Made by a program: the position numbers and the translations under genes
NCBI GenBank assembly: GCA_016716005.1
Contig: JADJXE010000001.1
Span: forward strand, 1,129,001-1,193,000
Direction of reading: 5' to 3'
Length of the DNA: 64,000 nt
Source of the DNA: Acidimicrobiales bacterium
Lineage (GTDB): Bacteria > Actinomycetota > Acidimicrobiia > Acidimicrobiales > JADJXE01
Shown here: positions 59,112-64,000 of the stretch, in pieces
Numbering within the stretch: position 1 is the first letter of the stretch
Layout of the letters: each line of letters starts with the position of its first letter
Notes under the pieces: model-generated
Told to the model about the DNA's origin: nothing
What the model saw: only the letters and a program-made list of their open reading frames with translations
The model's database searches: none

Positions 59112-60290
59112 ATGCCTGAGGTCGTCATCGTCGAAGCCGTCCGCACCCCCGTCGGCCGTCGGGGCGGGGGGCTGTCCTCCGTCCACCCGGTCGAGCTGCT
59201 CTCCATCGCCCAGAAGGCGGTGATCGACCGGTCCGGCATCGACCCCGCCGAGGTCGGCCAGGTCGTCGGCGGGTGCGTCAGCCAGGTCGGCGAGCAGTCG
59301 TTCAACCTGGCCCGCACCGCCTGGTTGGCGGCCGGCCTGCCGCTGTCGGTGGCGGCGACCACCATCGACACGCAGTGCGGCTCCTCCCAGCAGGCCACCA
59401 ACCTCGCCACCGGCCTGGTCGCCGGCGGGGTGGTCGACGTGGCCGTGGCCTGCGGCGTCGAGGTGATGAGCCGGATCCCGATCGGCTCCAACAGCAGCAA
59501 GAAGCTCGGGCTCGGCGTGCCGATCCCCAGGACCTACTTCGGCCGGTACGAGATGACGAGCCAGTTCGAGGGCGCCGAGAGGATCGCCGCCACGTGGGGC
59601 ATCACCCGCGAGGACGCCGACCGGTTCGGCTTCGAGAGCCAGCGGCGGGCGGCGCGCGCCTGGGCCGAGGGCCGCTTCGACGGTCAGATCGTCGAGGTCG
59701 ACGCGCCCGACGTCGACGAGGACGGCGCCCCCACCGGCACCACCCACCGGGTCGCCCGCGACGAGGGCCTCCGCGAGACGACGCTCGAGGGCCTGGCCAA
59801 GCTCAAGGCCGTGGCCCGAGAGGACGGTGTGCACACGGCCGGCTCGTCGTCGCAGATCTCCGACGGCGCCGCGGCCGTGCTCCTCATGACCCGCGAGAAG
59901 GCCGACGCCCTCGGCCTGCGCGCCCGGGCCCGGGTCCTCGACACCTGCCTCGTGGGCGTCGACCCCGTGCTGATGCTCACCGGGCCGATCGATGCCACCC
60001 ACCGGCTGTTCGCCCGCACGGGGCTCACCATGGCCGACATCGACGTCACCGAGATCAACGAGGCCTTCGCCTCGGTGGTGCTGGCGTGGGCCAAGGAGCT
60101 CCAGCCCGACATGGAGACCGTGAACCCCAACGGTGGCGCCATCGCCCTCGGCCACCCGCTCGGTGGCACCGGCGCGGTGCTCCTCACCAAGGCCCTCCAC
60201 GAGCTCGAGCGCACCGACGGCACCAACGCCCTGGTCACCATGTGCTGCGGTGGCGGGCTGGGCACGGGCACGATCATCCAGCGCGCCTAG
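59112..60290 (+). CDS. Acetyl-CoA acyltransferase (thiolase, FadA6-like)
   Basis: 392-residue thiolase, the last step of beta-oxidation. Catalytic Cys in TIDTQCGSSQQA near residue 90, His in NGGAIALGHPLGGTGA near 345, and Cys in TMCCGGGLGTG near 380. GITREDADRFGFESQRRAARAW and VNPNGGAIA fit the subgroup that includes actinobacterial FadA6-type thiolases used in steroid-ring and fatty-acid catabolism. ATG at 59112, seven bases after TACCAT, giving a leaderless mRNA. Confidence 0.92.
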   Translation: MPEVVIVEAVRTPVGRRGGGLSSVHPVELLSIAQKAVIDRSGIDPAEVGQVVGGCVSQVGEQSFNLARTAWLAAGLPLSVAATTIDTQCGSSQQATNLATGLVAGGVVDVAVACGVEVMSRIPIGSNSSKKLGLGVPIPRTYFGRYEMTSQFEGAERIAATWGITREDADRFGFESQRRAARAWAEGRFDGQIVEVDAPDVDEDGAPTGTTHRVARDEGLRETTLEGLAKLKAVAREDGVHTAGSSSQISDGAAAVLLMTREKADALGLRARARVLDTCLVGVDPVLMLTGPIDATHRLFARTGLTMADIDVTEINEAFASVVLAWAKELQPDMETVNPNGGAIALGHPLGGTGAVLLTKALHELERTDGTNALVTMCCGGGLGTGTIIQRA

Positions 60291-60387
60291 CCCGGCGCCG
60301 GTCAGGCCCGCGCCCACGGGTCCCGCCGGCGCGTCCCCACCTCGCGGCGCCCGCCGCCTCCCGAGCCCGACACCATCGGAGGCCGCC

Positions 60388-60942
60388 GTGCCCGAAGCCG
60401 CCCACGGGCGCCCGCGACCCCCTGCCGCCAGCCGGCCGGGGGTCGCTGCGCTCGCCCTGCTCCTGCTGCCGCTCACCGCCGCCTGCGCCGGTCGCGCACC
60501 GTCCACCGGCGACCCACCCGGCGCCGCCACCGTCGAGCGCGTGGTCGACGGCGACACGATCGTGGTCGACCTGGGCGGGCGGAGCGAGCGGGTCCGCCTC
60601 ATCGGGATCGACACGCCCGAGAGCGTCGACCCGCGGCGCTCGGTCGAGTGCTTCGGCCGGGAGGCCGCCGCGTTCACCGCCTCGCTCCTCCCTGCCGGCA
60701 CCCCGGTGCGGCTCGTCCGCGACGTCGAGGCCCGCGACCGCTACGACCGGCTGCTGGCCTACGTGTACCGCCAGCCCGACGGGCTGTTCGTGAACGCCGA
60801 GCTCGCTCGGCAGGGCTACGCCCTCCCGCTCACGATCCCGCCGAACGTGGCCCACGGCGACGAGCTGCGCGCCCTGGCCGCCGAGGCCAGGGACGTCGGC
60901 CGGGGCCTCTGGGCCGCCTGCCCCGATGCCGCGGCCGGGTGA
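60388..60942 (+). CDS. Secreted lipoprotein thermonuclease (SNase-like)
   Basis: 184 residues. Lipoprotein signal with lipobox LTAAC near residue 33. The SNase domain follows: VERVVDGDTIVVDLGG, LIGIDTPES and RYDRLLAYVY, keeping the Arg, Glu and second Arg of the staphylococcal nuclease active site. It degrades DNA or RNA outside the cell, probably for nutrients. GTG at 60388 with GGAGG upstream; extension to an earlier start is not supported by homology. Confidence 0.85.
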   Translation: MPEAAHGRPRPPAASRPGVAALALLLLPLTAACAGRAPSTGDPPGAATVERVVDGDTIVVDLGGRSERVRLIGIDTPESVDPRRSVECFGREAAAFTASLLPAGTPVRLVRDVEARDRYDRLLAYVYRQPDGLFVNAELARQGYALPLTIPPNVAHGDELRALAAEARDVGRGLWAACPDAAAG

Positions 60943-61009
60943 CGCTCCCGGGCACCCCTGACCGGCGTCGGCGTGCCGGTCCCCGGCCCGGCGGCGCTAC
61001 CGTCGCGCC

Positions 61010-61846
61010 ATGGCGACCCTCGCCGAGCGCCTCGGCCACCGCCCCGATGCGCGGCTGCTGATCGTGAACTGCGACGACCTCGGCTCGGCCCACGCCGCCA
61101 ACGTGGCCGTGTACGACGCCCTCCGCGAGGGCATCGCCACCAGCGCGAGCCTCATGGTGCCCTGCCCCTGGGCCAGGGAGGCGTCGGCCCGCTACCGGGG
61201 CGAGGACGTCGGCGTCCACCTCACCCTGAACGCCGAGTGGGACCTGTACCGCTGGGGGCCGCTCACCCATGCGCCGTCCCTGCTCGACGGCGACGGCGGC
61301 TTCCCCCGCACCCTCGCCGACGTGTGGGACCACGCCGACCTCGACGAGGTGCGTCGCGAGCTGCGGGCCCAGGTGGAGCGGGCGATCATCTGGGGCTTCG
61401 ACGTGAGCCACCTCGACTCGCACATGGGCACGCTGCAGCTGCGACCCGAGTTCTTCGACATCTACCTCGAGCTCGCGGTCGAGTTCCGGCTGCCGATCCG
61501 CCTCTCGGGGGCGTCCACACAGCGCACGATCGGCTTCCCCTTCCGCGAGCTGGCCGCCGAGGAAGGCGTCCTGTTCCCCGACCACCTGGTGGTGGTGCGG
61601 GGGGTGGGGAGCCGGCGCTCCGTCGAGCGAGCCGTGCTCGAGCTGCAGCCGGGGGTGACGGAGGTGTACGTCCACCCCGCCATCGACACCGCCGAGCTGC
61701 GGGCCTTCGCCCCCGACTGGGCCGGGCGGGTCGACGACCACCACCTCGTCACCAGCGACGGCCAGCTGCGGGTGATGCTCGACCGGGCCGGCGTCGAGCT
61801 GATCGGCTACCGCGAGGTGCGCGACCTCCAGCGCGCCGGAGCCTGA
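61010..61846 (+). CDS. ChbG/HpnK-family carbohydrate deacetylase
   Basis: 278-residue YdjC-like enzyme that removes acetyl groups from a sugar. Metal-binding Asp pair in LIVNCDDLGSAHAAN, ASLMVPCPWA, GVHLTLNAEW and the His in VSHLDSHMGTLQL. The substrate could be a chito-oligosaccharide or hopanoid-type sugar. ATG at 61010, six bases after TACCGT, giving a leaderless mRNA. Confidence 0.88.
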   Translation: MATLAERLGHRPDARLLIVNCDDLGSAHAANVAVYDALREGIATSASLMVPCPWAREASARYRGEDVGVHLTLNAEWDLYRWGPLTHAPSLLDGDGGFPRTLADVWDHADLDEVRRELRAQVERAIIWGFDVSHLDSHMGTLQLRPEFFDIYLELAVEFRLPIRLSGASTQRTIGFPFRELAAEEGVLFPDHLVVVRGVGSRRSVERAVLELQPGVTEVYVHPAIDTAELRAFAPDWAGRVDDHHLVTSDGQLRVMLDRAGVELIGYREVRDLQRAGA

Positions 61847-61901
61847 CCCCCGCCACCTCGCTCCCGGGGGCGGTGCGGACCGCCGGCGGGCGCGCCACCG
61901 C

Positions 61902-62753
61902 TCATGCGGGAGCGGGGCGCCACACGGCCGTCGTGAACACGCGCGACACCTCGGCGCCGGCCTTGGCGTAGAAGCGGACGGGGCCGATCCAGGCGATCTC
62001 CAGGTGGTCCCGCCCCGCGGCCGCCGCGTCCTGGCAGCAGGCCGCCAGCAGCGCCGAGCCCAGTCCCCTGCCCCGCCACGACGGGTCGGTGCCCGTGGGC
62101 CCGAACCACCCGGGCCGGTTGGCCCCGTGGCAGGCGAACCCGACGACGGCCCCGTCGTCGCGCACGCCCGCGTGGGCGCCGCCGAGCTCGATGGCCCGCT
62201 GCAGCTCCGGGACCCAGTGGGGGAAGGCGTCGGCGCACCACCGGCGCACGCCGGCGGGGTCGACGGCCTCACCCACCCGGCCCACGCGGCAGCCGGGGGG
62301 CACGGGCGCGCGGAACCCGGTCGGGCACCGCAGGTTCAGCGCGGCACCGGTGCACACGTACCCGGCCGCCTCGAACAGGCAGAGCCCACCGGTGGAGCGC
62401 ACGTCGATGCCGGGCCACAGGTAGAAGGGGGCCGACCCGCCGGCGTGCACCTCGATCGCGCCCTGCTCGACGAGCCACGTGTGGGCGGCGTCGAGCAGGG
62501 CCCGCCCCAGACCCGCCCGGCGGGCGGCGGGGTCGACCACGATCAGCCGGACGTAGCCCAGCGCCACGCCGGCGGTGCGGCGGAGCACCGCCGAGACCGC
62601 CCCCCGGCCGGCGGGATCGGCCAGGACGACCGCAGGGTCGGGGTCCGCCCAGCAGCACCGGCCCAGCACGTCGGCCGCGAGGTCCTCGCCGGGCATGGCC
62701 GCGGCCACCAGCGCAGCCAGCTCGACCGACCGGTCGGGCCCCCAGGCGATCAT
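61902..62753 (-). CDS. Protein with two GNAT acetyltransferase domains
   Basis: 283 residues. N-terminal domain: VVDPAARRAGLGRALLDAAH (the acetyl-CoA loop R/Q-x-x-G-x-G). C-terminal domain: TDPSWRGRGLGSALLAACCQ with a clear loop and a following IGPVRFYAKAGAEVSRVF end. Two-GNAT proteins of this size acetylate small molecules or proteins; the target here is unknown. ATG at 62753; the frame extends upstream but overlaps SCP2 sequence read out of frame. Confidence 0.85.
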   Translation of the reverse strand: MIAWGPDRSVELAALVAAAMPGEDLAADVLGRCCWADPDPAVVLADPAGRGAVSAVLRRTAGVALGYVRLIVVDPAARRAGLGRALLDAAHTWLVEQGAIEVHAGGSAPFYLWPGIDVRSTGGLCLFEAAGYVCTGAALNLRCPTGFRAPVPPGCRVGRVGEAVDPAGVRRWCADAFPHWVPELQRAIELGGAHAGVRDDGAVVGFACHGANRPGWFGPTGTDPSWRGRGLGSALLAACCQDAAAAGRDHLEIAWIGPVRFYAKAGAEVSRVFTTAVWRPAPA

Positions 62754-62830
62754 CGGCTGGCCGTCGCGTCTCCGAACGACGTCGGGTGGTCCGGCGGCGG
62801 GGTCGGCGTCCGGCCCCGCCGCCGGACCGG

Positions 62831-63217
62831 CTACCACTCGGTCTGCTCGGCCAGCTTGGCGCCGATCGCCTTGTACTCGGGGCTGGCGGTCAACGGCATC
62901 AGCGACATGAGCTTGGCCATGTTGCCGGTGACCTTGATGCGGCCCTGCATGAAGGCGGCGTTGGCGTCGAGGTCGCCCTTGTCGATCTTCATGGCGTCGT
63001 CGTACGTGCGGGTGAGCGTGAACTCGGCGGCCGGGTCCTCGCCCAGCTGGTTCTCGAGCATCTTGCCGTTCTCGATCACCGTGAAGAACGAGACGTCGCC
63101 GTCGGGCGTGCCCGTGACGACGTACTGCATGCGTGCGGTGGCACCCGGGCGCTCCGGGAACTCCTGGCCCAGCTCCTGCTGGAGGTCGAGCCATTCCTGT
63201 GAGAGGTACTTGACCAT
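62831..63217 (-). CDS. SCP2 sterol-carrier-like protein
   Basis: 128-residue SCP2-fold protein: WLDLQQELGQEFPERPGATA, VSFFTVIENGKMLENQLGED, a strand ending TLTRTYDDAMKIDKG and the C-terminal QGRIKVTGNMAKLMSLMPL, which is the SCP2 signature helix. Binds a lipid or acyl-CoA in a hydrophobic tunnel. ATG at 63217 with GAGGAG seven bases upstream. It lies between mca and the two-GNAT gene, all on the minus strand. Confidence 0.9.
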   Translation of the reverse strand: MVKYLSQEWLDLQQELGQEFPERPGATARMQYVVTGTPDGDVSFFTVIENGKMLENQLGEDPAAEFTLTRTYDDAMKIDKGDLDANAAFMQGRIKVTGNMAKLMSLMPLTASPEYKAIGAKLAEQTEW

Positions 63218-63302
63218 GCCGGCTCCTCGCGTCGATTCGCTGCGGACGCCGGATCGTACCGACCTGCGGTCGGCCCCGCAGCCAGCGAGCGCCGGAGGGG
63301 CC

Positions 63303-64000
63303 TCAGGCGCGCACGCGGTGGCGCAGCCCGGCGAACAGGTCGTCCTCGCACTCGCCCGCCGGCGGCGAGCCCACCAGGCTCCGGGCCAGGACGTAGTCGT
63401 CGTACGGGTGGATGGTGCGGGCCACGTCGGCAGGCAGCCCGAACCAGAAGGGCGACGTCGGGTCGATCTGGGTGGCGTGGGCGAGCAGGGCGTCGTGGCG
63501 CACGTGGTACCAGTCGCCGATCGCGATGCGGGTGGTGATGCGGTGGTCCTGGCTCGGCCGGTCGAGCCAGGCCCGGTCGAAGGGCGACTCGAGGCCCAGC
63601 TCGAGCATCTTCTCGTGCATGGCCACGACCCGGGCCCGCGACCAGACCGTGTAGTAGAGCTTGCTCGGCTGCCAGGGGTCGCCCGCCTCGGGGTGGGCGT
63701 CGGGGTCACCGGCTCGTTCGAAGGCAGGCAGGCTGATGTCGTGCACCCGCAGGTGGTCGGGATGCGGGTAGCCGCTCTGCTCGTCGCCGTACGTGATGAT
63801 CACCTGGGGCCGTTCGCGGCGGATCACGGCCACCAGGCGGCCGATCGCCTCGTCGAGGTCGGCGTTGGCGAAGGCCTCCGGCCGGGCGTTGGCCTCGGTG
63901 CCGGGCATGCCCGAGTCGCGGTAGCCGAGCAGGACGACCTCGTCGTAGCCGATGATGGCCGCTGACCGGGCCAGCTCGTCCCGCCGCACGGCGGCCAGGT
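63303..64000 (-). CDS. mca: Mycothiol S-conjugate amidase Mca (5' partial)
   Basis: PIG-L/LmbE-family zinc amidase that cleaves mycothiol-toxin conjugates. GYRDSGMPGTEAN, ITYGDEQSGYPHPDHLRVHD, PWQPSKLYYTVWSR and DALLAHATQIDP match Mca closely. The N-terminal HPDD metal site is outside the window: the frame is open to base 64000, so the GTG at 63989 is not the start. It implies that the organism makes mycothiol. SCP2 follows 85 bases downstream on the same strand. Confidence 0.9.
   Translation of the reverse strand, partial: LAAVRRDELARSAAIIGYDEVVLLGYRDSGMPGTEANARPEAFANADLDEAIGRLVAVIRRERPQVIITYGDEQSGYPHPDHLRVHDISLPAFERAGDPDAHPEAGDPWQPSKLYYTVWSRARVVAMHEKMLELGLESPFDRAWLDRPSQDHRITTRIAIGDWYHVRHDALLAHATQIDPTSPFWFGLPADVARTIHPYDDYVLARSLVGSPPAGECEDDLFAGLRHRVRA

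Overview
The window is a very GC-rich chromosomal segment with dense genes on both strands and frequent GTG starts. It looks like a free-living actinobacterium. The best guess is class Acidimicrobiia (Iamia/Ilumatobacter-like), inferred from the mix of NucS-type mismatch repair, a mycothiol-conjugate amidase, several F420-type luciferase-like oxidoreductases, a wax-ester/DGAT acyltransferase and many acyl-CoA enzymes. No rRNA, tRNA, CRISPR array or intact mobile element was seen. About 67 protein genes are supported, plus at least two broken ones. Both terminal genes run off the window.

Layout. 1-4.1 kb: UbiB-like kinase, nucS, and a dehydrogenase/hydratase pair facing them. 4.2-5.5 kb: a sigma-factor-like protein translationally coupled to a possible helix-turn-helix protein. 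5.5-12.7 kb: geranylgeranyl-reductase-type flavoprotein, nitronate monooxygenase-like enzyme, F420-type oxidoreductase, membrane protein with bactofilin-like repeats, crotonase, and a cytosolic solute-binding-like protein. 12.7-31.9 kb: a lipid or steroid side-chain catabolism neighbourhood with acyl-CoA dehydrogenases, three acyl-CoA ligases (two in tandem), crotonases, SDRs, a group-D flavin oxygenase-like enzyme and a DrrAB-like exporter. 31.9-41 kb: secreted lipase, alpha/beta hydrolase, a stand-alone Fe-S RecB-like nuclease overlapping a PAP2 phosphatase, a DsbA-like protein, WS/DGAT, another F420-type enzyme and an SDR. 41-54 kb: envelope and transport genes (DUF2207, Aur1-like PAP2, an orphan oligopeptide-type binding protein, a MacB/FtsX-like exporter, an RTX-repeat protein, a degenerate GGDEF protein). 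54.1-56.3 kb: a scar of foreign or rearranged DNA with an RTX gene tail, a DUF3995 gene lacking a proper start, a PNPOx-like gene and a frameshifted, truncated integrase. 56.3-64 kb: thioesterase, amidase, small proteins, thiolase, secreted nuclease, ChbG-like deacetylase, double-GNAT protein, SCP2 protein and mca.

How the genes fit together. Activation (acyl-CoA ligases), dehydrogenation (FadE-type), hydration (MaoC, crotonases), oxidation (HSD17B4-like SDRs) and thiolysis (FadA6-like thiolase) together make a complete beta-oxidation kit. Some members resemble steroid-catabolism enzymes. Thioesterase, SCP2 and WS/DGAT proteins could handle lipid release, binding and storage.

Two regulatory patterns stand out. 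First, about 25 genes have a TAnnnT-like -10 box 5-9 bases before the start codon, the signature of leaderless mRNAs. Second, four unlinked transcription units share TGACACA(C/G)-N8-(T/C)AnnnT. This has the same geometry as the mycobacterial RecA-NDp/PafBC DNA-damage promoter but a different upstream sequence. The four downstream genes are the sigma-like gene, the RecB-like nuclease and two tiny unknown proteins, so this is a candidate small regulon and the most interesting signal here.
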